A stretch of DNA of 64,000 bases. It comes from Curtobacterium sp. 9128. GTDB taxonomy: Bacteria > Actinomycetota > Actinomycetes > Actinomycetales > Microbacteriaceae. Positions 53,894 to 62,037 of this stretch are shown piece by piece. Below the pieces are notes generated by a model. That model had not been told where the DNA came from, did not search any database, and worked only from the letters and a program-made list of their open reading frames with translations. Position numbers and translations under genes: made by a program. The stretch lies in the NCBI RefSeq assembly GCF_900086645.1, contig NZ_LT576451.1, positions 682,001 to 746,000 of the forward strand, given 5' to 3'. Every line of letters starts with the position of its first letter. Position 1 is the stretch's first letter.

Positions 53894-55255
53894 TCAGAAC
53901 GCTGCGTCGAGCTCGCGTTCGCGCACCGACTTCGTCAGCGAGAACGCGACGCGGAGTGCTTCGCGCAGGTGCTCTGCGTCCGCGCCGAGGACGGTCGTGA
54001 AGCCGAGACGCTTCGCTTCGTTCGCGCGCTGCTTGGCTCCGGTCGCCGGTCGGATCTCGCCAGCGAGGCTGATCTCACCGATGGCCGCGAGCGTGTGCGG
54101 GTACGGACGATCGCGAGCGGCACTGGCCAGGGCGAGGACGATCGCCAGGTCGGCTCCGGGCTCGGTGAGCTTCATCCCGCCGACGGTGGAGACGTAGACG
54201 TCGGCATCGGAGAGCTTGATGCCCGCACGGCGTTCGAGTACCGCGAGCAGCATCGCCACGCGTGAGGAGTCGACGCCGTTCACGACGCGCCTGGGCTGCG
54301 GAGCGGAACTCGGTACGACCAGCGCCTGGACCTCGACCGGCAGGGCGCGGCGGCCTTCCATCGCGACGGTGATGCACGTGCCGGAGACGGGGGCGCCGTT
54401 GCGGGACATGAACAGTCCGCTGGGATCGGGGACCTCGTGGATGCCGTCGCCCGCCATGTCGAAGCAGCCGACCTCGTCGGTGGGGCCGAAGCGGTTCTTC
54501 AGTGCACGGACGAACCGGAGCGCGGTCTGCCGGTCGCCCTCGAAGTGGCAGACGACGTCGACGAGGTGTTCGAGCAGCCGCGGACCGGCGATCGATCCGT
54601 CCTTCGTCACGTGGCCGACGATCAACACGGGCAGGTTGCGCTGCTTGGCTTCGCGGATGAGGGTCGATGCGACCTCCCGCACCTGGGACGTGCCACCCGC
54701 GATGCCGTCGACCGTGGCGGAGGAGATCGTCTGCACGGAGTCGGCGATGAGCAGGTCTGGCTGGACCTGGTCGATCTGACCGAGGATGACGCCGAGGTCG
54801 ACTTCACTCGCGAGGTACAGGTCGTCGTGCATCGCCCCGGTGCGCTCGGCGCGGAGCCGGACCTGGTCGACGGACTCTTCCGCGCTGACGTAGAGCACCC
54901 GCTTGCCGGACGCGGCAGCGCGCGAGGCAACCTCGAGCAAGAGCGTCGACTTCCCCACGCCCGGCTCGCCGCTCAGCAGTACCGCGGCACCGGGGACGAT
55001 CCCGCCGCCGAGGACACGGTCGAACTCGCCGATGCCGGACCGCCAGCGTGGCACTGCGCCGACCCGAGCCTGCGTGATGGGCTGCGCGACACGGGTGCCC
55101 GTCACGGCGACCGCGCTCGTGCCGCGGACGCTGGCCGTCGTGGCGGTGGTGTCCTCGACGGTGCCCCACGACTGGCATTCGCCGCAGCGCCCGACCCACT
55201 TGATGGTGGTCCAGCCGCACTCGGAGCAGCGGTAGGAAGACTGGGGGCGGGCCAT
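53894..55255 (-). CDS. radA: DNA repair protein RadA (Sms)
   Basis: This 453-aa recombination protein promotes branch migration. A zinc ribbon (YRCSECGWTT and RCGECQSW), Walker A GEPGVGKST, the LKNRFGPTDE (KNRFG) motif and a C-terminal Lon-like domain (GIKLSDADVYVSTVGG, then DLAIVLALASA) are visible. Length matches the family. TAACCT (55267-55262) ends 6 nt before the ATG. Confidence 0.95.
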   Translation of the reverse strand: MARPQSSYRCSECGWTTIKWVGRCGECQSWGTVEDTTATTASVRGTSAVAVTGTRVAQPITQARVGAVPRWRSGIGEFDRVLGGGIVPGAAVLLSGEPGVGKSTLLLEVASRAAASGKRVLYVSAEESVDQVRLRAERTGAMHDDLYLASEVDLGVILGQIDQVQPDLLIADSVQTISSATVDGIAGGTSQVREVASTLIREAKQRNLPVLIVGHVTKDGSIAGPRLLEHLVDVVCHFEGDRQTALRFVRALKNRFGPTDEVGCFDMAGDGIHEVPDPSGLFMSRNGAPVSGTCITVAMEGRRALPVEVQALVVPSSAPQPRRVVNGVDSSRVAMLLAVLERRAGIKLSDADVYVSTVGGMKLTEPGADLAIVLALASAARDRPYPHTLAAIGEISLAGEIRPATGAKQRANEAKRLGFTTVLGADAEHLREALRVAFSLTKSVRERELDAAF

Positions 55256-55264
55256 GGGACGAGG

Positions 55265-56290
55265 TTAGGCCGCGCCGCCGACATCCCCCGGGCGGCGGTC
55301 CGGTGCGTCCGGTGCGTTCGGCCCGTCGTTCTCGCCGCGCTCGTCGTGCGCGCCGCCGGCGTACTCGCCGGGCAACGGGACGGACCCGGTCATGCGCTGC
55401 CGGAGGCGGTCGATCCGGCCCGGACGGTGCGCGTGGTCCAGATCGTCCGCCCCGCCGGTGTCCTGCTCCGCACGCGCGTTCGCGACCGCGCCGGCTTCTC
55501 GCCCCAGGTCCTCTGCTTCCCGCACCGACAAGTAGTGCCGGATCGCCGCGACGGTGTCGACCCTGGCATCGATCGCCGGCTCGAACGCGCTCGCCCAGAT
55601 CTCGTACCCGCGGTCGTTCGGGTGGAACAGGTCCCCGTACGTATTGAAGAAGGTCCGGCGCAGCCCGACCCGCTTCGTGATCGCGTGCAGCGGCGCCACC
55701 GTCAGCCCGAGCTCGTCCGCGACCCGGTGCACGATCTCGTTCGCCACGGCGACCTTGCGCTCGCGGTCGGGCACGAACATGCACGGCAGCTCAGCCACGA
55801 TCGCGTGCGACGGCACCGCGGCGTAGATCTCGCGGAGGTTCCGCTCGAACTTGTCGGGGTTGAAGTCGGCGATGTCGTTCGCGCCGATCGACACCGTGCA
55901 GATGTCGGGAGTGAACGTACGGAGTTCGGGGAGCTGCTGCTTCTTGGCGCCCCAAGTCGTCGCACCGGAGATGCTGAGGTTCACCACGCGGACGGTGCTG
56001 CGCGACCGGTGCTTGATCCGTCGGGCGAGGAGCCCGACGTAGCCACGGGACGGGACCGTCGCACCGACGCCCTGCGCCGCGGAGTCGCCGATCGCCAGGT
56101 ACGTGATCTGTCCTTCGTGGTGGAGCCGTTCGCGCCACCAGTCCGCGTGTGTGGGGAGCATCTCGACCACGCGTTGGGCTGCCGCGCGCTGTCCCTTGAC
56201 GCCGGCCCGGGCGCCGAATGCCGCGCCGCCGGCGACCGCGAGGCCGCCGGCGATCGAGGAGATCAGTGCGATGAGTGTGCGGGACTTCAT
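55265..56290 (-). CDS. SGNH/GDSL hydrolase, membrane-anchored
   Basis: This 341-aa protein has an N-terminal hydrophobic anchor, the nucleophile GDS in YLAIGDSAAQGVG, GANDIADFN (block III) and DLFHPNDRGYEIWA with the Asp-x2-His pair. The C-terminal 70 aa are Arg/Asp/Gly-rich and disordered. ATG 56290 is favoured by TACCGT (56303-56298), 7 nt upstream; ATG 56317 is the alternative. The substrate is an unknown ester. Confidence 0.85.
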   Translation of the reverse strand: MKSRTLIALISSIAGGLAVAGGAAFGARAGVKGQRAAAQRVVEMLPTHADWWRERLHHEGQITYLAIGDSAAQGVGATVPSRGYVGLLARRIKHRSRSTVRVVNLSISGATTWGAKKQQLPELRTFTPDICTVSIGANDIADFNPDKFERNLREIYAAVPSHAIVAELPCMFVPDRERKVAVANEIVHRVADELGLTVAPLHAITKRVGLRRTFFNTYGDLFHPNDRGYEIWASAFEPAIDARVDTVAAIRHYLSVREAEDLGREAGAVANARAEQDTGGADDLDHAHRPGRIDRLRQRMTGSVPLPGEYAGGAHDERGENDGPNAPDAPDRRPGDVGGAA

Positions 56291-56433
56291 GCCGCTGACG
56301 GTACGCCCGCTGGCCATGACGGATCGGAGTGGGATCTGTGGTTGTGGGAAGTGCCCCGGACGTGACCACCTGTGGAGGGTGGGCCGGCCCGCGGTGTCGC
56401 GAGGGGCCTCCCGGATCGTGTAAACTCTTCCCC

Positions 56434-56523
56434 GGTACCGTGTCCGAGCGGCCGAAGGATCATGTCTCGAAAACATGTGTGGGGGCAACTCCACCGTGGG
56501 TTCAAATCCCACCGGTACCGCCA
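56434..56523 (+). tRNA. tRNA-Ser (CGA), CCA encoded
   Basis: Acceptor GGTACCG/CGGTACC, long variable arm, anticodon loop CTCGAAA giving CGA, T-arm TGGGTTCAAATCCCA, discriminator G and an encoded CCA (56521-56523). tRNA genes are common integration sites, and unusual genes follow immediately downstream. Confidence 0.95.
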
Positions 56524-56582
56524 CACCACAGGGTTGATTGCAGGTCTGGTCTCCAGCATTTGCAGGTCCGACCCAACGAGAG

Positions 56583-56609
56583 AGCCCCCGGCTTCGGCCG
56601 GGGGCTTTT
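56583..56609 (+). terminator. Rho-independent terminator after tRNA-Ser
   Basis: AGCCCCCGGC (56583-56592), TTCG loop, GCCGGGGGCT (56597-56606), then TTT: a classic intrinsic terminator. Confidence 0.92.
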
Positions 56610-57022
56610 CTGGTTCTCGGGGGCTGTTCGGCGATCGATCGGTCATCGCCAGTTACCGTAGCGCGGCATGGTCCGCCTCAGTGCACAGCTGACCCCTTGT
56701 TCTTGGTCGCCGGTTGGGTCGCCGACTTTCATCCTCGCTGGCCCTATGCGCGGATAGCCGACGTTGATAGAAGATGCAGCGACCCCCGCTCCGCAGGACC
56801 GTCTCGATCGACGCTCAACGCGTCGTCAGGGTCCACGACGTGTTACGGCATGGCGGGACGAACGGTAACAACGCTTTGCCGGCGCGTACCTCAGACATCG
56901 ACAAGAGCACGGGCAGCTCGACCTCGCCAGCTTAGACAGCGGACAGGGAAACAACGGATGGTAGCCAGCTTCGGAGTGGTCCGGCGCACGCTGCCGGCGA
57001 GTGCCGGGCGTGGTGGGCACTA
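56610..57022. other. Gene-poor junction after tRNA-Ser (possible integrase remnant)
   Basis: 413 nt without a convincing gene. A short plus-strand segment from ATG 56958 reads MVASFGVVRRTLPAS, faintly like the start of tyrosine recombinases of tRNA-integrating elements (typically FGxVRRLPSG). It then diverges. If this is an integrase, only a fragment is left. The 175-codon frame across the region includes the terminator and is not a gene. Confidence 0.3.
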
Positions 57023-57862
57023 TCAGCGGATGGCTTCCTGTGTCAGCGTCGCCAGAGACCGATGACTGGCCCAGTCGAACCCGTCGTACCTACCGGTCGA
57101 CGGGGTAGGCGCGTAGACACCGTCGACCGGTGTGTACGTGGCCACGGGCGTGTCCGCTGTTGGGCCAGTGTGGGTGTCCCGCAGCGCACGAAGCGCCGTG
57201 GCGAGGTCGCTTCGGGTCGGTGTCTGTGCGGCACCGTCTGGGAGAGCTCCGGTGCGAAGTAGGAATTGCGCGCCCCAGGTATCGTCGCCGCAGGACTCCA
57301 TATGTGCCCAGAAGTCGCGCCACGCGAGCTGCGGGGCGGTCTGCAGCGCAGGGCCGACCGGGCGGAGTGCTCCGTTGGTGATCGCGCCGATGAGATGCTG
57401 CTTCTTCTTCCCCGGTGCCAGCGCAGCCATCTCGGCGTGCAGATGTTGGCGCAACGCCCAACCGGGCACAACCCGTGTCCAGTGCACAAACCACTGTTCG
57501 CCGCTCCATGACTCGTACGCCAGACGCTCCCGCCCCGTTGCGAGCCATTGGTAGCTGGATGGGTCGCCGAGCACTCCGTCCCACGGCGGAACGGGGAACA
57601 CGTAATAGTCGGGGATCGGCTGCTGACCGTACGCAGCGAGCTGCGCCAGGTCGATCCGTAGTTCGTGACGGGCCTTCGTGCCGTTCCACTCCGTCGTTTT
57701 GAGCTCCAGCCAGAACCGTTTTCCCCACATCCCAGCCGGCTGCGTGATCTCGATGTCGGCGGTGACCGCCGGCCACCACATCAGCAACTTCGCCCGATAC
57801 CGGTAGGTGAGATGGATGGAGCACCAATGCTCCAGCGTCTTCTCCGGGAACGACCTCGTCAT
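57023..57862 (-). CDS. Putative PD-(D/E)xK (RecB-like) nuclease-fold protein
   Basis: This 279-aa protein is of unknown family. Residues match a restriction-endonuclease-like core: Glu7/Glu11, Asp36 (TADIEIT), Glu53-Leu-Lys55 (WLELKTTEW) and a QxxxY motif at Gln74-Tyr78 (AQLAAYG), as in RecB-like nucleases. A conserved-looking DYYVFPVPPW follows. GAGGGGG precedes ATG 57862. There is no membrane segment or signal. It sits in the tRNA-Ser-proximal island; defence, mobile-element or repair roles are inference. Confidence 0.5.
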   Translation of the reverse strand: MTRSFPEKTLEHWCSIHLTYRYRAKLLMWWPAVTADIEITQPAGMWGKRFWLELKTTEWNGTKARHELRIDLAQLAAYGQQPIPDYYVFPVPPWDGVLGDPSSYQWLATGRERLAYESWSGEQWFVHWTRVVPGWALRQHLHAEMAALAPGKKKQHLIGAITNGALRPVGPALQTAPQLAWRDFWAHMESCGDDTWGAQFLLRTGALPDGAAQTPTRSDLATALRALRDTHTGPTADTPVATYTPVDGVYAPTPSTGRYDGFDWASHRSLATLTQEAIR

Positions 57863-58093
57863 CCCAGCCCCCTCTTGCTGGTCGTGCGTCGCGTCCCTAT
57901 ACGCGATCCCCGGCCACGCTAGCGGCGCGTGGATTGAGTCCGCGGCCCGTGTTCGGGGGGTGATGCGCCTGACTACTGTCGGATGGAACATCCGAGGATG
58001 CCGGCGACCGTCGTCCTGAGTCATTGCCGGACCGACGGCTCCGCATCAGCGGCGACGCGGCGGTAAGCTCCCAGATTTGTTCAGGTGAAAGTG

Positions 58094-58477
58094 ATGAAAA
58101 AGCTGAAGGTCGAGATTGGCGCTCCGATCGAGCCCGTCGGGGACGTCTCCGTACGACTCGATGGGAACCGCTGCCGCTCGCGTGCCGAGTTTCTCGGGGA
58201 GATCGGCGTCGCTCTTCGGTTCCCGTCTTACTATGGCGAGAATTGAGATGCTCTTGAAGAGTGCATTCATGATCTGGAATGGTCGCCGGATGCGCAAATC
58301 AACCTGATCGTGGAGAACGCGGACCAGTTGCTCGCAAGCGAGCCTGAGCGGCAGTTGGAGATCTTCGTCGATATCCTTCGAGCCGATACGGGGCGGGAGC
58401 GGGCGCTAACGATTCGCCTCGACCGCGTTTCGGAAGGCGGCGCGTTGACGGCGTTTGCTCCGCTCGTCAAGAGGTGA
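58094..58477 (+). pseudogene. Barstar-family immunity protein interrupted by TGA
   Basis: The frame from ATG 58094 to TGA 58475 encodes a 126-residue barstar-like protein except for a TGA at 58244-58246. It begins MKKLKVEIG and reads EFLGEIGVALRFPSYYGEN, then stop, then DALEECIHDLEWSPD. The family motif is YYGENWDAL, so the stop sits exactly where Trp is expected. One G-to-A change (TGG to TGA) explains it. Barstar inhibits barnase-type RNases. No RNase gene was found next to it. Truncated, the peptide has only 50 aa. Confidence 0.85.
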
Positions 58478-58596
58478 GCAGGCCACAGTGGTAGGTGATG
58501 CGTACGCTCTGATAGTGCTGAGGAAGGCCCGGATTCGGTTTCCCGCTGCTCGCGCAAGTCAATGCCGACAGTGCAGCAAGCAGGGGAGACCGTTAG

Positions 58597-58764
58597 ATGG
58601 CTGAATACTCGTTCGTACTCGCTAGCGTCGTCGGGGAACGAGACGGCATGGCCCTCGAACTGCGCGACAGCTCGGGCGACGTGGTCGCGGAGGTGTTCGA
58701 GGCGGATGCGACCGGTGCGTGCACGTTCTCGATGCAGAGCGGGGCTTCTGTGCCGGTAGCTTAG
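58597..58764 (+). CDS. Small protein (55 aa), possibly frameshifted
   Basis: MAEYSFVLASVVGERDG, then GDVVAEVFEADATGACTFSM, ends at TAG. The AEVF...TFS pattern is seen in short conserved proteins that normally continue for another 10-20 residues. Reading on in the next frame gives LVRRLLAHHTPR, a plausible continuation. It could therefore be a complete short protein overlapping the next gene or one that has suffered a frameshift near 58757. Confidence 0.4.
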   Translation: MAEYSFVLASVVGERDGMALELRDSSGDVVAEVFEADATGACTFSMQSGASVPVA

Positions 58765-59096
58765 TCCGCCGTCTGCTGGCGCATCACACGCCGCGAAGCG
58801 CGCAGCGGGACGACATAGACCTGTCCACTGTGCTGGTCACCCGCTACGACGAGTCAGAATGCCTACGCTTCATGCGGCCAGCCTCATCAGACGCCGGAGG
58901 ATTCAACTCCGACATGTACACGTTCGACGACCACGACGGCGTGCAGATCATCGCGTTCCTGACCTTCGATCCCGAGGGGAATATCCAGGAACTCGATCTT
59001 TGGAAAGCCGACGACACTCCGATTCTCGGTCTCGGTCTAGGTCTAGCGGGTTCAAGTAGCAGCGCCACCTTCAGCAGAAGCTGCCTCGCCCGTTAG
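58719..59096 (+). CDS. DUF6984-like protein (125 aa)
   Basis: From GTG 58719: FCAGSLVRRLLAHH, VLVTRYDESECLRFMRP, MYTFDDHDGVQIIAFLTFD and the signature QELDLWKADDTPI. This last segment resembles the ELDxWKxDxxP end of DUF6984-type proteins found near toxin/immunity genes. The C-terminal LGLGLGLAG tail comes from a 6-bp tandem repeat (ggtctc/ggtcta). The start is uncertain and overlaps the 55-aa frame. Function unknown. Confidence 0.45.
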   Translation: MHVLDAERGFCAGSLVRRLLAHHTPRSAQRDDIDLSTVLVTRYDESECLRFMRPASSDAGGFNSDMYTFDDHDGVQIIAFLTFDPEGNIQELDLWKADDTPILGLGLGLAGSSSSATFSRSCLAR

Positions 59097-59118
59097 CGTG
59101 AGCCCGGTGAGGCCCGCC

Positions 59119-59382
59119 CTACCGGAGCTGGACCACCGGTACGACCCACGTCCCGTCCTCGTCCCGCCGGCCGCCGGGTACCGGGCGGACAGAACGGTCG
59201 GCGAGGTGTACCGCCGCGCGCAATTCGCCGTCCGGGTCGCGGATGATTTCGCCGCATCCGACGAGGTCACCAGCTATGTCGCCGACGCCGGACGTGGTGC
59301 GGTCCGGCCGGAAGTGCCGGAAGCAGGGATCGCGATGCGGGGGAGGGGCAGGCGCGATCGCCGCCTCAGAGACGTCAGTCAT
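59119..59382 (-). CDS. Hypothetical protein (87 aa)
   Basis: MTDVSEAAIAPAPPPHRDP starts a Pro/Arg-rich segment. A more orderly C-terminal half follows: GCGEIIRDPDGELRAAVHLA, ending WVVPVVQLR. No motif is recognised. A plus-strand frame of similar length overlaps it, so strand choice is uncertain. Confidence 0.3.
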   Translation of the reverse strand: MTDVSEAAIAPAPPPHRDPCFRHFRPDRTTSGVGDIAGDLVGCGEIIRDPDGELRAAVHLADRSVRPVPGGRRDEDGTWVVPVVQLR

Positions 59383-59427
59383 CGCCTGTACGCTTCGAGC
59401 CGTCGAAGAACCTGAAAGGGGACCTTT

Positions 59428-60750
59428 ATGGGCGGGACGGGGACGTTGAAGCCGGTGACGGTTCTTGACGCGCTTGACGGGGCGATCGGAGAGCGTCGAG
59501 GGACACGCCTCCAGAGGCTGTCCTTGCGCGAACTCGACAACATCGCAGAGCTACTCGATGCGTTCTGGTCAGCCCAGCATGAGTCGGCGCCCGACCCAAC
59601 CGCGTCACGTTCGGCATTCGTTGGCGGCTGGATGGGGCCTTTCTTCAGCGAACCGATGCTCCGACACGACCTCGCGGATGCGCTCCTCTACTACCCAAAG
59701 CTGTTGGTCCTTGACCCACTCGCCGACTTTTTCAGCCGTGGGGAAGGTCTTCCGGGACTATGGACGGTCGGCTACGTCCGACCGGACCGTGAGATCAACA
59801 AGGTCGCATCTGGACCAGCGATGTGGCGGAACCACGGCAACTACGAGTCGTTCCGCAACGATGCCGAAGGCGCGGCGCGACGTTTCGCCAGCATCGTCGA
59901 CAATCTCTACCTACTTGAAGGGCCAATCCGCGCCGGTGTCATCGAGGTCCGCAGCCAATGGCCGATCATCAGTGGAAGAGCTCGCCAACTGGAGACCGCG
60001 CTTCGCTTCGACGTGCGGAACGCGGCGCTTCAGGATTACCTTGCCACCGCCGACGCCAGCGGCTTGCATGTCTGGGACAGCATCACAGGGCTGCAGGTCA
60101 GCATGGATCTGCCAGTCGTGCGTCGGGACGCGCCGATGCGGGCGGCCCCGATTCTCTACTACCTTGCGAAGACCCTCGCCGTTGCTGATGCCGGCAACGC
60201 GCAATACGTCCCGACCAACGAAGCTTCGCTCGGTCTGCTCCGAACCAAGTACAACGACGCCGTTGCCCGCACCCATCCGGCTGCCATGCTGCGAGAGGTC
60301 GCACGCATCGCTGTCCCTTCGGCCGACGTCGCGCTGCGCGAGGCGGTCGCAATCCGCCAGTCATCCGACAACTTCGAAGACTGGCGGCTCAGCCTGCAGG
60401 CTCTGCACCGTGCAACTGCCTCGGATGACTCTCACACCCTCCGAGAGCGGGTGGAGGAGACGCTGGTGCCGAAAGTGCACAGCGTCGAGCGTGAACTTGG
60501 AAGCTCGTCGCTCGGGAGCTCGTTCCGAAAAGCTGGCGCCGACGTCGTCATCGACGGAGCGGTCGGAGCGGCCACAGGAGCTATCGCCGCAGGAAGCGTA
60601 GACCCAGGAGCCGCCGCGCTCCTCGGCGTCGGCGGGGCAGCCGCAGCAGGAGCGCTCAGATGGCTGCTTCGGCAGTACGCTCCCGCACCCATCGAAGGCG
60701 ACCAAGCGGTCCTCGCAACCCTGATCAAGGCACAACAGATAGCCGAGTGA
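59428..60750 (+). CDS. Unknown 440-aa protein with glycine/alanine-rich hydrophobic C-terminus
   Basis: No known family is recognised. The N-terminal three quarters are helical and charged (RLQRLSLRELDNIAELLDAF, LYYPKLLVLDPLADFFSRG, ETALRFDVRNAALQDYL). Residues about 375-415 form two hydrophobic Gly/Ala segments (IDGAVGAATGAIAAG and AAALLGVGGAAAAGALRWLL), possibly membrane-active or a membrane hairpin. AGGGG lies 8 nt before the ATG. It sits between the DUF6984-like gene and the sce7725/sce7726 pair, opposite strand to the latter. Confidence 0.75.
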   Translation: MGGTGTLKPVTVLDALDGAIGERRGTRLQRLSLRELDNIAELLDAFWSAQHESAPDPTASRSAFVGGWMGPFFSEPMLRHDLADALLYYPKLLVLDPLADFFSRGEGLPGLWTVGYVRPDREINKVASGPAMWRNHGNYESFRNDAEGAARRFASIVDNLYLLEGPIRAGVIEVRSQWPIISGRARQLETALRFDVRNAALQDYLATADASGLHVWDSITGLQVSMDLPVVRRDAPMRAAPILYYLAKTLAVADAGNAQYVPTNEASLGLLRTKYNDAVARTHPAAMLREVARIAVPSADVALREAVAIRQSSDNFEDWRLSLQALHRATASDDSHTLRERVEETLVPKVHSVERELGSSSLGSSFRKAGADVVIDGAVGAATGAIAAGSVDPGAAALLGVGGAAAAGALRWLLRQYAPAPIEGDQAVLATLIKAQQIAE

Positions 60751-61047
60751 CCGTCGCCAGTCCGCGGGCGATCCGCACCTGCGTGTGCTGCCTTCACGGT
60801 TGCTCCCGCCGTGCCTCGCTGATCAGCGATGCTCTTCGCAGCAAGCATCAGTCGTCGAGATTGCGCCACGACCTGGGCTTTCTTGAAGAAGGGGAAAATC
60901 GAGCCCACCCCAGGGGAAAAGCGGCCAACGAACCGAGCAGGAACGTCTTCGCGCTGGCGAGCTGCGTACTTGCCCGGACCTGCACCGCACGCACATGCGC
61001 GAGCTGCCGGTCCAACTCGGGAGCTGCCGATCTGCGGGTGAACGCGG
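60751..61047. other. No gene recognised
   Basis: 297 nt between the convergent 440-aa gene and the sce7725 gene. Weak open frames on both strands have no start signals and no recognisable motifs. No hairpin terminator stands out. Confidence 0.4.
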
Positions 61048-61989
61048 TCAGAGAGCGTCGGCGACGGTGAACAGGTGGTGGCACAGCTGCTGATGTTTCG
61101 ACTTCGCCAGGTTCGTCTCATGACCATCGACCCGGTACTGGTGCAGCGTCCGGAACCCCGGCGAGCTCCTGAACCGGCCAGGCGTGGTTCTTGCCTGCTC
61201 CGTATCGATGTGCGCGATCGCTTGCAGCAGCTTCACACCGACCGGCGGTGCGCCGGCGGTCCGGTCGTCGGAGAGGAAGTGCTGGACACGTAGTTCTTTC
61301 GATGCCGGATCCTGGTAAGTCATGTGTACGGCGACGGCGCCAGCAGAGCCGCCGCCGCCGGATGGGTACCGCGGCGGCTTCGGGTCGAGGATGGTGAAGT
61401 CGGCGAACCCGTCCGGACTGTACGATCGCGGGTCGAGGCTGAACGGCGATCCGGCGGGATAGAGAGCATTGGTGACCGCGGTGAACCGGGACTCGAGTGC
61501 GATGACGGGCACGCCAGTCAGCGCGGTCCTGTAGTCGGTGACGTTTGCGGCTGAGCCAACGAATACCCGCGCGGTGCGAGTGCCGAGCGCGGTCGCGAAG
61601 TCTTTCGGTGGGAGGCCGACGCCGAGGACGACGAACGCAACGTCACGGTTCGGGTAGGCGGCGAGGAACGCCGCTACGTCCGACGCGGTGGTGGTCGCGA
61701 ACATGTGCATCGTCGGGGTGATCAGCGTCGGCTGCGCGACGTAGCCGGCCATCCCCGTGGTCCACGACGTCTGCGCCGCGTTCGTCTGCAAAGCACCGCG
61801 GGTCGGGTTGACGACAAGGTGTGCTCTCACCCCGGTGCTGCGGAACGTGTCGAGCAGCTTCGTCAGGTCCTTCGCCGGTGAATACGGTTCAAGAATCGGC
61901 TGCACCTTCTGCGGTCCGCCGAGGTGCGGTGCGACGTCGATCAGCGCGTCGCGTTCGGATTGACGTGCGTACAGATACGGGAAGTACAA
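61048..61989 (-). CDS. sce7725 family protein
   Basis: This 313-aa protein begins MYFPYLYARQSERDALIDV and continues with KVQPILEPY, AHLVVNPTRGALQ and VAFVVLGVGL, the pattern of the sce7725 family, whose function is not known. The start codon is TTG; a GGGGGC stretch precedes it. It lies 48 nt after the sce7726-like gene on the same strand, the usual pairing of these two families. No transmembrane segment is visible. Confidence 0.78.
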   Translation of the reverse strand: MYFPYLYARQSERDALIDVAPHLGGPQKVQPILEPYSPAKDLTKLLDTFRSTGVRAHLVVNPTRGALQTNAAQTSWTTGMAGYVAQPTLITPTMHMFATTTASDVAAFLAAYPNRDVAFVVLGVGLPPKDFATALGTRTARVFVGSAANVTDYRTALTGVPVIALESRFTAVTNALYPAGSPFSLDPRSYSPDGFADFTILDPKPPRYPSGGGGSAGAVAVHMTYQDPASKELRVQHFLSDDRTAGAPPVGVKLLQAIAHIDTEQARTTPGRFRSSPGFRTLHQYRVDGHETNLAKSKHQQLCHHLFTVADAL

Positions 61990-62037
61990 ATGGAGCCCCC
62001 AAAGTCCCTCCCATGGTTACCCGGACCCGACGGATGC

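Noticed and set aside
56538..57065. 175-codon plus-strand frame after tRNA-Ser
   Set aside because: Runs through the tRNA terminator hairpin and has no coherent protein pattern.
57863..58093. Barnase-type toxin gene expected before barstar
   Set aside because: Translated in all plus frames; a PDRRLRISGD segment is loosely suggestive, but no RNase catalytic His/Glu pattern was found.
60848..61084. 78-codon minus frame after the sce7725 gene
   Set aside because: Overlaps the sce7725 3' end, no start signal, no motif.
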